NCBI GenBank assembly: GCA_002254385.1
Contig: NJDO01000026.1
Span: forward strand, 1-28,048
Source: Thermoplasmatales archaeon ex4484_6
GTDB taxonomy: Archaea; Thermoplasmatota; Penumbrarchaeia; Penumbrarchaeales; Penumbrarchaeaceae
Reading direction: 5' to 3'
Length of the DNA stretch: 28,048 nucleotides
Shown: piece after piece, positions 15,147 to 22,479 of the stretch
Position numbering within the stretch: the stretch's first letter is position 1
Layout of the letters: every line of letters starts with the position of its first letter
The notes under the pieces: generated by a model
Seen by the model: the letters and a program-made list of their open reading frames with translations, nothing else
Told to the model about the DNA's origin: nothing
Databases searched by the model: none
Program-made: the position numbers and the translations under genes

Positions 15147-17119
15147 GCTTCTACGGATCACTTATCGATAACTCCCCGGCGATCATCATTGCCATACCTC
15201 TGGCATTTGCCTTCCTTACCCCGTTGATAGACAGGTTCCTGGGGAAGAGCATACGCAATTTCTGGGCCGTGCTGGGTGTTCTCCTTGCAGGGATCATGAC
15301 GTTCGTAATGGCCTACGAGGTGCTGGGAACGGGGAATGCCATCGAATATGTGTTCGGAGGTCCGAACGGAATGGATTTCCCGCTGACCGGCGGACATCCG
15401 GTCAGGATAACGTTCTACGTCGACGGCATGGGAGCCTTCATGGGTCTCATAATGGCCGTCGTTTCAATGGCGGCCGTTATCTATTCCGTATCGTTCATAA
15501 AGAAGTTCACGGGAGGCGAGAAGTACTTCACACTTCTGTTCCTGATGCTTGCCGCCAATTTCGGAATGGTGTTCACCGGAGACCTGTTCAACCTCTTCGT
15601 CTGGTTCGAGGTATCGTCGGTGGCAGTCTGCGGTCTCACGGTTTTCCGCACCAACAGGGGAGAGTCGTTCGAGGGGGCCGCCAAATACCTCATCTACTGC
15701 ACCATCGGAGGCCTTCTCCTTCTCTTCGCCATCGGTCTCCTCTACGGTGAATACGGCCATCTGAACATCAACATGCTGGGCGAGGCCATCGCGGGCTCCG
15801 CAGCCTCCAAGGGACTGATCATGACCGACAAGATAGTACTCGGGATCCTGGTCTCGGTGTTCGCACTGAAAGCGGGCTCGGTCCCCATGCACATGGCGAC
15901 GCCCGATGCCTACTCCGAGGCTCCGGCACCCATCACCGCGATGTTCGTCACGGCCTCCCAGGCAGGTCTGTATGCCCTCTTCAGGACGGGGTTCACCCTC
16001 TACGGTTCCAATGCGTTCACCTACGCGAACGATACATTCACCGTGAAGCTCCCCGACCTCCTGGAGCTCGTTCATGTTGCGGGATGGATAATCATCATCC
16101 TCGGTGTGCTCTCCATGTTCGTGGGCGTTACCCTTGCCCTTGTCCAGAAGGACATCAAGAGGCTCATGGCCTATCATGCGATATCCCAGACGGGATACAT
16201 GCTCCTCGGTGTGGGTGTGGGGATGGCGGTTCTCGCAACTGCCGACTTCACGGAGTTCGGCAGAACCGCGATGGCAGGAGGTATTTTCCATATCTTCAAC
16301 CATGCCCTCTACAAGGGGCTGCTGTTCCTCACGGCAGGGGCCATCATCTACAAGGCCGGGACCAGGGACCTCAACAAGATGGGGGGGCTGGGAAGGGACA
16401 TGAAGTTCACTGCGGTGTTCTTCATCATAGGCGCCCTGGCCATTGCCGGTGTGCCTCCGATGAACGGCTTCTCCTCCAAACTTCTCATCTACGAATCCGT
16501 GTTCAGGTTCAACCCCGTCATCGGCGCCATCGCCATGCTGGTCTCCCTGCTCACACTCGCCTCCTTCGTGAAGGTGTTCTATTCCGCCTTCATGGGTCCC
16601 AAGAAGAAGGAGATGAAAGGAGGGGAGGTCCCCAACTCCATGCTCATCGGCATGGCGGTCCTTGCGGGCATGATCGTGGTATTCTCCATTGCACCGTCTC
16701 TTGTCGTAAGATCCCTTGTGGACCCGGCCGTGGAAGCGCTGACAGGCGTTGCCGGGGACACCTCGAGGAACCTGACACTGTTCACCGGTGAGGGGGCCTG
16801 GAACACGATCGTGTTCCTCGGCGCCGTCCTCATGGCGGTAATAGTGGCATTGATACTTCATTCCAGGGGGCAGAAGGGGACCGTACCAAAGGGGGAGGGG
16901 AAGAAACCCTACCTGTGGGGCAATCCGACCGAGATAGACGGAAGGCCCATCGTCGTACCCGGAAGCAACGTTTACTGGGGATTCACACAGGCGCTGAAGA
17001 AGTATTTTGACCCCATGGACCGGCTGCATTCCGGCCTCATCAACGAATATGTCTTCTGGTTGATACTGATGGCGGGGATCGTGATCGCGACCTTGGGTTT
17101 CTGGGGGGTGGTATTCTGA
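15143..17119 (+). CDS. mbhH: Mbh hydrogenase antiporter subunit H, apparently fused to subunit I
   Basis: The 658-residue protein is the large NuoL/M/N- and MrpD-like channel subunit. Key residues are present: the Glu-containing helix near GDLFNLFVWFEVSSVAVCGL, the Lys helix ALKAGSVPMHMATPDAYSEAPAPITAMF, the FNHALYKGLLFLTAGA motif, and GVPPMNGFSSKLLI. MrpD homologues end near residue 500-510. Here about 100 more residues follow a polar linker: a further helix (IVFLGAVLMAVIVALIL), an amphipathic stretch (VYWGFTQALKKYFDPMDRLHSG) and a last helix (YVFWLILMAGIVIATLGFW). That layout matches the separate MbhI subunit of Pyrococcus, and no separate mbhI exists before mbhJ. I therefore read it as an H-I fusion; the fusion is inferred. 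Confidence 0.9.
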   Translation: MSFYGSLIDNSPAIIIAIPLAFAFLTPLIDRFLGKSIRNFWAVLGVLLAGIMTFVMAYEVLGTGNAIEYVFGGPNGMDFPLTGGHPVRITFYVDGMGAFMGLIMAVVSMAAVIYSVSFIKKFTGGEKYFTLLFLMLAANFGMVFTGDLFNLFVWFEVSSVAVCGLTVFRTNRGESFEGAAKYLIYCTIGGLLLLFAIGLLYGEYGHLNINMLGEAIAGSAASKGLIMTDKIVLGILVSVFALKAGSVPMHMATPDAYSEAPAPITAMFVTASQAGLYALFRTGFTLYGSNAFTYANDTFTVKLPDLLELVHVAGWIIIILGVLSMFVGVTLALVQKDIKRLMAYHAISQTGYMLLGVGVGMAVLATADFTEFGRTAMAGGIFHIFNHALYKGLLFLTAGAIIYKAGTRDLNKMGGLGRDMKFTAVFFIIGALAIAGVPPMNGFSSKLLIYESVFRFNPVIGAIAMLVSLLTLASFVKVFYSAFMGPKKKEMKGGEVPNSMLIGMAVLAGMIVVFSIAPSLVVRSLVDPAVEALTGVAGDTSRNLTLFTGEGAWNTIVFLGAVLMAVIVALILHSRGQKGTVPKGEGKKPYLWGNPTEIDGRPIVVPGSNVYWGFTQALKKYFDPMDRLHSGLINEYVFWLILMAGIVIATLGFWGVVF

Positions 17120-17577
17120 AGCTCTCCAAATCCTTTGACAGATCCCTCTGGGTCTACCACGTGAATGCCGCATCCTGCAACGGCTGCGATATAGAGATCG
17201 TTGCGGCCCTCACACCCAGATACGACGTGGAGAGGTTCGGTATAAAGCTCGTGGGAACACCGAGACATGCGGATGTGCTGCTTGTCACCGGACCCGTCAA
17301 CACTCAGATGGCGGACAGGGTCCGGAGGATATACGAGCAGACACCCGGACCCAAAGCCGTCCTCATCTGCGGGCTCATCTGCGGGAACTGCGGGAGCTCC
17401 TCGGGCGTGTACTACGACTCATACTGCATTCAGGGTCCGTTCGACGAGTTCATAAAGAAGGTCGATCCCGATGCGATAATCGTCTACGTTCCAGGATGTC
17501 CCGTGAGACCGGAAGCCATTATCATGGGTGTGGTGGAAGCATGGAAGGCCCTTGAGAAGATGAGGGGGGAGGCATGA
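17116..17577 (+). CDS. mbhJ: Mbh hydrogenase small subunit J (NuoB-like), CTG start
   Basis: The 153-residue protein carries the single proximal 4Fe-4S cluster next to the [NiFe] site of MbhL. Ligands appear as CNGC (Cys21, Cys24), GNC (Cys92) and PGCP (Cys128); extra cysteines at 85 and 89 make an unusual ICGLICGNCG stretch. A GTG at 17161 gives a protein starting NAASCNGC but would remove SLWVYHV, which is conserved in homologues (RSPWVFHVN-like). The reading frame is open back to a CTG at 17116 that overlaps the mbhH TGA as CTGA, so I take CTG (or ATT just before it) as the start. The SD-like GGGGGGTGGT lies just upstream. Confidence 0.9.
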   Translation: MKLSKSFDRSLWVYHVNAASCNGCDIEIVAALTPRYDVERFGIKLVGTPRHADVLLVTGPVNTQMADRVRRIYEQTPGPKAVLICGLICGNCGSSSGVYYDSYCIQGPFDEFIKKVDPDAIIVYVPGCPVRPEAIIMGVVEAWKALEKMRGEA

Positions 17578-18212
17578 TGGTGAAGAAGAAGTACCTTACA
17601 GCGGACGAGATCCTCGAATCATTCGCAAAGAGGTTCGAGGGAGATCTTATCGAGCAGCCATACAAGAAAACGTTCACCAACGGTGTGAAGAAGACCCGCT
17701 TCGAGGAGATCTTCGTCAGGGTGAAGAGGGAGCGGTTCATAGAAGCGGCGGAGCATCTGGCCTCCATCGACTGGCCCCACCACACGGTGGCATCCGGTTC
17801 CGATCTCGGCGACGAGATAGAGATCCTGTTCCACCTGGAACTCTATCCGGAGAGCCACGGACACGGTGTGACCGTCACGATCGGAACAAGGGCCCCCAAG
17901 GACGACCCGCATGTACCATCGCTCTCGGATGTCTTCCCTGCGGTGACACCCACCGAGAGGGAGAAACAGGAGTTCCTGGGCATCTCCATGGATGGCATCA
18001 AGGACAACAGAAGGATGTGGCTTGTTCATGCCGTTCCGGTGGGTGTCTATCCCTGGAGGAAGGACGAATACGGACCGGAGAAACTCATAAGAAAGGTACA
18101 TGAGGACGAGTCCGGGGGAAGCGACGGAACCCATCCCATAGCCGATTACAATCCATTCCCTCCGGGCGGTCCTCCCATTGTCAAGAGGAAGAAGGAAGGA
18201 GGTGATGCATGA
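17574..18212 (+). CDS. mbhK: Mbh hydrogenase subunit K (NuoC/30-kDa-like)
   Basis: The 212-residue soluble protein is homologous to MbhK/NuoC, which braces the large subunit in the peripheral arm. After an N-terminal helix (TADEILESFAKRFEG), the core FIEAAEHLASIDWPHHTVASGSDLGDEIEILFHLELY matches the NuoC fold, and PSLSDVFPAVTPTEREKQEFLGI corresponds to the LxxIxPxAxxxEREIxDxxGI signature. The C-terminus is Pro/Gly/Lys-rich and ends PPIVKRKKEGGDA. Two tandem ATGs (17574, 17577) overlap the mbhJ stop (ATGATGG); the first is used here. Confidence 0.92.
   Translation: MMVKKKYLTADEILESFAKRFEGDLIEQPYKKTFTNGVKKTRFEEIFVRVKRERFIEAAEHLASIDWPHHTVASGSDLGDEIEILFHLELYPESHGHGVTVTIGTRAPKDDPHVPSLSDVFPAVTPTEREKQEFLGISMDGIKDNRRMWLVHAVPVGVYPWRKDEYGPEKLIRKVHEDESGGSDGTHPIADYNPFPPGGPPIVKRKKEGGDA
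18196..18206 (+). promoter_or_regulatory. Perfect anti-16S ribosome binding site for mbhL
   Basis: AAGGAGGTGAT at 18196-18206, inside the end of mbhK, matches the full 16S 3' complement. It sits 2 nt before the tandem ATGs at 18209/18212 and encodes the mbhK residues EGGD. It implies strong independent initiation of the catalytic subunit within the operon. Confidence 0.6.
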
Positions 18213-19447
18213 TGGCAAAGGCACCACCCTATCCACTCATGATAGGGCCCATACATCCGGCCCTGAAGGAACCCACTATGTTCAAGTTCACCTTGGAGGG
18301 AGAAAGGGTCATCGACGTGGACCTCCAACCGGGATTCAACCACAGGGGCATAGAATACCTGGGAATGAAGAGGAACCCTCTTCAGGTCCTGCATCTTGCG
18401 GAGAGGGTCTGCGGGATCTGTTCGGGAGCCCATCAGTTCGTCTTCGCCAGGGTCGTGGAGCACGCCGCCGACATAGTCTCGACGGAGAGAGCCGACTACC
18501 TGCGGGTGCTCGTCGCCGAACTGGAGAGGATACATTCCCATCTGCTGTGGGCCGGTGTGGCCGGACACGAGCTCGGGTTCGATTCCATTCTTTACTACAC
18601 TTGGAAGGTGAGGGAGGATGTCCAGGACATCCTCGAACTCATATGCGGCAACAGGGTGAACTACTCCTATTACATATTCGGAGGTGTCAGAAGGGACGTC
18701 ACTCCCGAAGCGGTGGAGAAGGCCCGGAAGATACTGCAGGGGTACAGGAAGCTCGAGGATACGGTTCTGAACGTGTTCCTCACCGACCCCACCATAGCAC
18801 ACAGGACACGGGATGTCGGGACCCTCACATACGACAACGCCATCAAGCTTTGTGCGTGCGGCCCTCTCACGAGAAGCGCCGGGGTCAAGAAGGACGTGAG
18901 ATTCTCCCAGCCCCACGCTGCATACGGCGACATGATGGGCGACTTCAAAGCCGTGATACCCTCCGATTACGGCTACCCCAACAAGGGCGATGTCTTCTCC
19001 CAGATCGTTGTGAGACTCTTCGAGGTCTTCGAATCCGTTCGAATGTGCGACTGGATCCTCGACAATCTCCCGGGAGGCCCGATAACCTCCGAACCGAATC
19101 TTTCGGCCCTTCTGATGGCAAAGCTCAGAATGGCGGAGGGTGAGGCCGTGGCAAGGGTGGAAGCTCCGAGAGGAGAGGACATACACTACGTGAGGCTGAA
19201 GAAGGGCAAGATGGAGCTTGATTCCTGGAAGGTCAGGGTTCCCACCTACGGGAACATAATGTCGTGGCTGACCATGTTCAAGGGGGCCCAGATAGCCGAT
19301 ATTCCCATAATCATAGCCTCTATCGACCCCTGCATAGGCTGCATGGACAGGGTGACCATCATCGACTCCGAAACGGGACGCGAAAGGGATGTACATGTGG
19401 ATGAGATCAAATCCATGGCCCGAAGGGCCGAGAGGGGGTGGAAGTGA
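18209..19447 (+). CDS. mbhL: Mbh [NiFe]-hydrogenase large subunit L
   Basis: The 412-residue catalytic subunit is homologous to NuoD and group 4 hydrogenases. Both nickel-binding motifs are intact: ERVCGICSGAH with Cys68 and Cys71, and IDPCIGC with Cys375 and Cys378, followed by MDRVTIID. These four cysteines argue for a true H2-evolving Mbh instead of the related sulfur-reducing Mbs/Mbx complex, whose active site is altered. Other family blocks are PGFNHRGIEYLG near 41-52, VAELERIHSHLLWAGV, FGGVRRDVTPE and VEAPRGEDIHYVRL. The C-terminus continues 34 residues past Cys378, as in other group 4 enzymes. Function: ferredoxin-driven proton reduction coupled to the membrane arm. Confidence 0.95.
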   Translation: MMAKAPPYPLMIGPIHPALKEPTMFKFTLEGERVIDVDLQPGFNHRGIEYLGMKRNPLQVLHLAERVCGICSGAHQFVFARVVEHAADIVSTERADYLRVLVAELERIHSHLLWAGVAGHELGFDSILYYTWKVREDVQDILELICGNRVNYSYYIFGGVRRDVTPEAVEKARKILQGYRKLEDTVLNVFLTDPTIAHRTRDVGTLTYDNAIKLCACGPLTRSAGVKKDVRFSQPHAAYGDMMGDFKAVIPSDYGYPNKGDVFSQIVVRLFEVFESVRMCDWILDNLPGGPITSEPNLSALLMAKLRMAEGEAVARVEAPRGEDIHYVRLKKGKMELDSWKVRVPTYGNIMSWLTMFKGAQIADIPIIIASIDPCIGCMDRVTIIDSETGRERDVHVDEIKSMARRAERGWK

Positions 19448-20499
19448 TGGAGGAATGGCTGGAGATCCTGATAAGGCTCGGCATCGGATTCGCGGCCCTG
19501 TGGTTCGTCGTCATACTGTCCCTGCTTCTCAAGGGCGTGGACAGGAAGTTCGCGGCGTGGCTGCAGGCAAGGGTTGGCCCGCCGATACGGCAGCCCTTCT
19601 GGGATGTGGCGAAGCTGTGGCAGAAGGAGAACATAATTCCCGAAAGAGCGGTGCCGTGGGTATTCAACGGTGCACCCATTCTTGCGCTCATATTCTCGCT
19701 GCTTCTGTTCTTCTACATTCCGGTGGGGCCCGTCAAGGGGCTTCTTGATAACTGGATGCCGCTTCTTGGAGGATACGGCGACCTCATCCTTATCGTGTAC
19801 CTTCTGGCGGTTCCCGGTCTGATGATGGCCATCGGTGGTTTTGCATCGGGTTCGCCCCTGTCGACAGTGGGGGCCCAGAGGGAGATGGTGATGATGATGT
19901 CATACGAGCTCCCCCTGGCGGTTGTAATTCTCTCCCTTGCCTGGAGGGTGACACATCTGAACGGGGGTCTTCAAGCCTTCAGCCTCGGTGTGCTGGGTGA
20001 TCCCGATAATACCATCTGGTCCATGAGCGGGATGGGCGCTCTGGGGATAATCGGGGGAATACTTCTGGTTGCTGTCTTCTTCCTCATCATTCCCTCGGAG
20101 CTTTCCAAGATCCCCTTCGATGCCCCCGAGGCCGAAACGGAGATCGGAGGCGGGATAATAGCCGAGTACAGCGGGAACAACCTGGCCATGTTCTATCTTG
20201 CGGATGCGATAAAGACAGTGGCCTTCACTTCACTTGCCGTTGCACTCTTCTTCCCGTACAACTTCTCCCCCGTCGTGGAGAGGGTCTTCGATGTTGCCCT
20301 GAGCGACCCCGCCTCATGGGTGATAGATATTGCTTTCTGGCTGCTCAAGATAGAGGTGCTCTATTTCCTGGCAGTTACCGTTGTCAGGGTCGGCGCGGCA
20401 AGGTTGAAGATAGACAGGCTCTCCTGGCTCTATCTGGTACCGCTGTCGATGCTGAGTATCATCGGTGTGCTGCTTCTGTACCTGGATACCATGGTGTGA
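19447..20499 (+). CDS. mbhM: Mbh hydrogenase membrane anchor subunit M (NuoH-like)
   Basis: The 350-residue protein has about eight membrane helices and anchors the hydrogenase arm. NuoH signatures are present: RKFAAWLQARVGPPIRQPFWDVAKLWQKE (near 34-62), PLSTVGAQREMVMMMSYELPL and IPFDAPEAETEIGGGIIAEYSG, with the acidic cytoplasmic loop that connects catalysis to ion pumping. I chose ATG 19447, which forms TGATG with the mbhL stop; GTG codons at 19438 and 19444 in frame are alternatives that would add one to three residues. It ends 11 nt before mbhN. Confidence 0.94.
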   Translation: MEEWLEILIRLGIGFAALWFVVILSLLLKGVDRKFAAWLQARVGPPIRQPFWDVAKLWQKENIIPERAVPWVFNGAPILALIFSLLLFFYIPVGPVKGLLDNWMPLLGGYGDLILIVYLLAVPGLMMAIGGFASGSPLSTVGAQREMVMMMSYELPLAVVILSLAWRVTHLNGGLQAFSLGVLGDPDNTIWSMSGMGALGIIGGILLVAVFFLIIPSELSKIPFDAPEAETEIGGGIIAEYSGNNLAMFYLADAIKTVAFTSLAVALFFPYNFSPVVERVFDVALSDPASWVIDIAFWLLKIEVLYFLAVTVVRVGAARLKIDRLSWLYLVPLSMLSIIGVLLLYLDTMV

Positions 20500-20510
20500 G
20501 GTGATGAAAG

Positions 20511-20972
20511 ATGGTAACGCATGCATTCTTCGAACTCCTGAAACAGTTCTTCTCGGACCCCGCGACCAACCTCTTCCCCGTGAAGCACGCACCGGCGAAC
20601 ATTCACCAGACATTGAAGAAAGTTGAAGCGGGAAAGGCTACCATCAATCCCCCCGTGGAGATTCCTCCGGGATTCAGGGGAAAGATAGAGTACGACAGGG
20701 AAGCCTGTATCGGATGCCAGATGTGCATCAAGGTATGTCCCTCCGAGACGATCGAATTCCTCCCCGACGAGAGAAAGGTCCGGTTCCACATGTCCAGATG
20801 CACCTTCTGCGCCCTGTGCACCGAGATCTGTCCCAAGAACTGCATCAGGATGTCGGACCAGTTCATAATGGCCACCCTTGACAAGAACAGCAAGGAAATG
20901 ATAGTCACGGATTCCGGGAACTGGACGGCCGATGCAAACAAGGAAGCTGCCGCTGTGGAAAAAAAGGAATGA
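20511..20972 (+). CDS. mbhN: Mbh hydrogenase polyferredoxin subunit N (NuoI-like)
   Basis: The 153-residue iron-sulfur protein receives electrons from soluble ferredoxin. Two 4Fe-4S motifs are visible: CIGCQMCIKVCP (64-75) and CTFCALCTEICPKNC (101-115). Each has the CxxCxxCxxxCP pattern, and ligands cross over as in NuoI. The N-terminal helix FFELLKQFFSDPATNLFP is the membrane-associated element of MbhN. Start ATG 20511 follows GAGGTG at about 20498-20503. It is the last gene of the operon and is followed by a hairpin terminator region. Confidence 0.94.
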   Translation: MVTHAFFELLKQFFSDPATNLFPVKHAPANIHQTLKKVEAGKATINPPVEIPPGFRGKIEYDREACIGCQMCIKVCPSETIEFLPDERKVRFHMSRCTFCALCTEICPKNCIRMSDQFIMATLDKNSKEMIVTDSGNWTADANKEAAAVEKKE

Positions 20973-21038
20973 TACGGGGAGCTGCATCACGTCAGCATCG
21001 GGGCCGGTAGCCGGCTCGGACCGAAAGGAACGATGTTC

Positions 21039-21068
21039 GGGCAGTTTGACCCGTGAACGGGTTTGCCC
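21039..21068. terminator. Bipartite hairpin between convergent mbhN and DUF362 genes
   Basis: GGGCA (21039-21043) pairs with TGCCC (21064-21068). Inside it, ACCCG (21049-21053) pairs with CGGGT (21058-21062) around a TGAA loop, with a 5-nt bulge on one side. It lies in the 103-nt gap between the stops of mbhN and the convergent DUF362 gene and could serve as a two-way terminator. No long T-run follows, so the assignment is tentative. Confidence 0.4.
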
Positions 21069-21075
21069 CCGGAAT

Positions 21076-22029
21076 TCAGACCGTGATCATCTCGTAATCC
21101 ATCGAACCGAGACCGAGTTCCTCGGCGTATCGGAGTGTGTATAGGGGGTCCATTTCCGGTTTCATGGACCTGAACTTGTCCTCTCCCGGTTCGAAGGCTC
21201 CCCTGAGGGCCGAATTCTCGAACCCTTTCTGTGCATTGACCAGATCGTAGCATGCCCTGTCGAGGGCCACCGGGTCCCTCGATGCAAGTATTCCCACGTC
21301 GGGGACTATCGGGTAGTCGGACCACGAGAAGCAGTCGCATTCGGGGGAGACACGGATGACGAAGTTCATGTATCCCACCCTTCCATCGAAATTGGATGCG
21401 CAGCCGAGAGCGTATTCGGCCATCCTCTCCTGGAAGGGAACTATCTCCGAGCTCCAGTCGAGATCGATGGCTTCCTGCCTGCATACAACAAGGCATTCTC
21501 CGCACCCTATGCACCTCTCCTTGTCTATTCGAACCTTTCCGCCCTCCACAACATGTGCATCGACCGGACATACCTCCACGCATGCCATGCAGCCGATTGC
21601 AATGCCGGATGAGATCCGCACCCTGCCGAAGTGCTTCCCGTTGATCTCCGTCCACTTCACATCGGTCGACCTCAACCCGTCGGCAATTATCAGGGGGGCC
21701 CGAACGACCGAATAATCGAAACCATGCTCGATTGCATTCACAAGATGATCCACGGCATTGTGCCTGCTCCCGCTGTAAAGTGTGTTGGAGTCCGTGAGAA
21801 AGGGTTTGCCTCCGCTCCCGATTACCCCCTCGACGATCTGCCTCACGAAGATTGGGTGGATGAACGCGTCCCCTCCCCTCTCCCCGAAATGGAGCTTCAC
21901 CGCGGTCAGGTCCCTTTTCTCTATCAGGCTGGAGAAACCTGCGGCATCGAAGAGCTTCCTTACCTTGGCGGGTCTTCCGGTATTCCTGCTCCTTGCCCTC
22001 AGATCCGTGAAGTACACCTTTTCCGACAC
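21076..22029 (-). CDS. DUF362 family iron-sulfur protein
   Basis: The 317-residue protein has the DUF362 domain: an N-terminal KVYFTDLRARS, then LTAVKLHFGERGGDAFIHPIFVRQIVEGVI and PFLTDSNTLYSGSRHNAVDHL. A ferredoxin insertion follows with two 4Fe-4S motifs, CMACVEVCP and CIGCGECLVVC, near 150-195. The end contains PDVGILASRDPVALDRACYDLV, also typical. The enzymatic role of this family is not known to me; such proteins often accompany redox and metal-cofactor enzymes, so a role in iron-sulfur or electron transfer here is inferred. I chose a GTG start at 22029 with GGGGGTG 10-16 nt upstream; longer readings would run through the predicted structured RNA. Confidence 0.85.
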   Translation of the reverse strand: MSEKVYFTDLRARSRNTGRPAKVRKLFDAAGFSSLIEKRDLTAVKLHFGERGGDAFIHPIFVRQIVEGVIGSGGKPFLTDSNTLYSGSRHNAVDHLVNAIEHGFDYSVVRAPLIIADGLRSTDVKWTEINGKHFGRVRISSGIAIGCMACVEVCPVDAHVVEGGKVRIDKERCIGCGECLVVCRQEAIDLDWSSEIVPFQERMAEYALGCASNFDGRVGYMNFVIRVSPECDCFSWSDYPIVPDVGILASRDPVALDRACYDLVNAQKGFENSALRGAFEPGEDKFRSMKPEMDPLYTLRYAEELGLGSMDYEMITV

Positions 22030-22046
22030 TGGATTTGCACCCCCTT

Positions 22047-22061
22047 GCTTATAATGTATGC
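22047..22061 (-). promoter_or_regulatory. TATA box for the DUF362 gene
   Basis: The minus strand reads GCATACATTATAAGC, with the TATA core about 22-25 nt upstream of the GTG at 22029. The plus-strand reading (GCTTATAATG) is also TATA-like and could start a rightward transcript near 22076, where the structured RNA begins. Confidence 0.45.
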
Positions 22062-22075
22062 AACATAGATTACAT

Positions 22076-22283
22076 TTCCCCGGTTCAGGGCCTGTAATGC
22101 CAACCCCGTTTTCAGGGGTTGGCAGGGGCGGGAAGCATACGGCCCCCCGCCCCGATCTCTCCTCCCGTCCCAAGAACGGATCGCTCCGTTCCTGCTCCGA
22201 TCCGGACCAATTGGTCCGTGTCCACCAGGAGGGTGGACCCTGAAATGGTGCCAATGAGGACACTTCGGACATGAACAGGGGAA
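22076..22283. ncRNA. Candidate structured RNA: five hairpins enclosed by two closing stems
   Basis: Perfect inverted repeats fill this GC-rich island between AT-rich flanks. Outer stems: TTCCCC (22076-22081) with GGGGAA (22278-22283), and TTCAGGG (22084-22090) with CCCTGAA (22238-22244). Inside, in order: TGCCAACCCC/GGGGTTGGCA (22098-22124, 10 bp, 7-nt loop), GGGGCGGG/CCCGCCCC (22125-22153, 8 bp), GAACGGA/TCCGTTC (22174-22191, 7 bp, TCGC loop), CGGACCAATTGGTCCG (22203-22218, palindrome) and GTCCACC/GGTGGAC (22220-22238, 7 bp). Such nesting suggests a folded RNA. The strand is uncertain: rightward from a TATA near 22050 to T-runs at about 22343-22370, or leftward from a TATA near 22352 as a leader of the DUF362 gene. 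It lacks the RNase P and SRP RNA core motifs I know. Confidence 0.5.
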
Positions 22284-22443
22284 TATCATATTGAAGCTCT
22301 CATCGGTGACCAGATCGTATATGACCATTACAATTTATGAAAATTTTTATTTATAATATTAATTTTTATTCATATATATCTTTATATTGGGCATTTGTAT
22401 TGGCACTATATTCATTATTCGGCATGATAATGGGATATCTTGT
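22284..22443. other. AT-rich intergenic stretch
   Basis: Beyond the structured RNA, about 160 nt contain no gene I can support. From 22330 to about 22410 the sequence is almost entirely A/T, with several TATA-like strings and T-runs on both strands (for example TTTTTATTTATAATATTAA at 22344-22362). It can hold a terminator for a rightward RNA, a leftward promoter (TATTATAAATA on the minus strand, about 24 nt before 22328), and upstream sequence for the regulator gene. Confidence 0.5.
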
Positions 22444-22456
22444 CTTTATATAGTAA
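22444..22456 (+). promoter_or_regulatory. TATA box of the winged-helix regulator gene
   Basis: CTTTATATAGTAA is centred about 29 nt before the ATG at 22480, implying a leaderless or nearly leaderless transcript. It shares TTATATAGTAA with the mbh promoter. Confidence 0.55.
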
Positions 22457-22479
22457 TCCTCTACAATATATGTACATTG

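Noticed and set aside
12485..17119. Stand-alone Mrp Na+/H+ antiporter operon
   Set aside because: The Mrp-like genes are followed without a break by NuoB/C/D/H/I-like hydrogenase genes in the Mbh order, so they are the antiporter module of Mbh.
15464..17173. Minus-strand frame of 569 codons opposite mbhH
   Set aside because: The translation is extremely rich in His, Glu, Gly and Arg, as expected for the complement of a membrane-protein gene. mbhH motifs are unambiguous.
18209..19447. Sulfur-reducing Mbs/Mbx complex instead of hydrogenase
   Set aside because: Both CxxC motifs of MbhL are intact, as expected for a [NiFe] site; Mbs/Mbx large subunits have an altered site.
21999..22328. Minus-strand 109-codon frame starting MVIYDLVTDESF with CSCPKC, about 24 nt after a TATA element
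   Set aside because: The beginning looks intriguing (possible zinc-binding Cys), but it runs through the nested inverted repeats, becomes Gly/Arg/Pro-rich and overlaps the DUF362 start, so a structured RNA explains the sequence better. It is not fully excluded.
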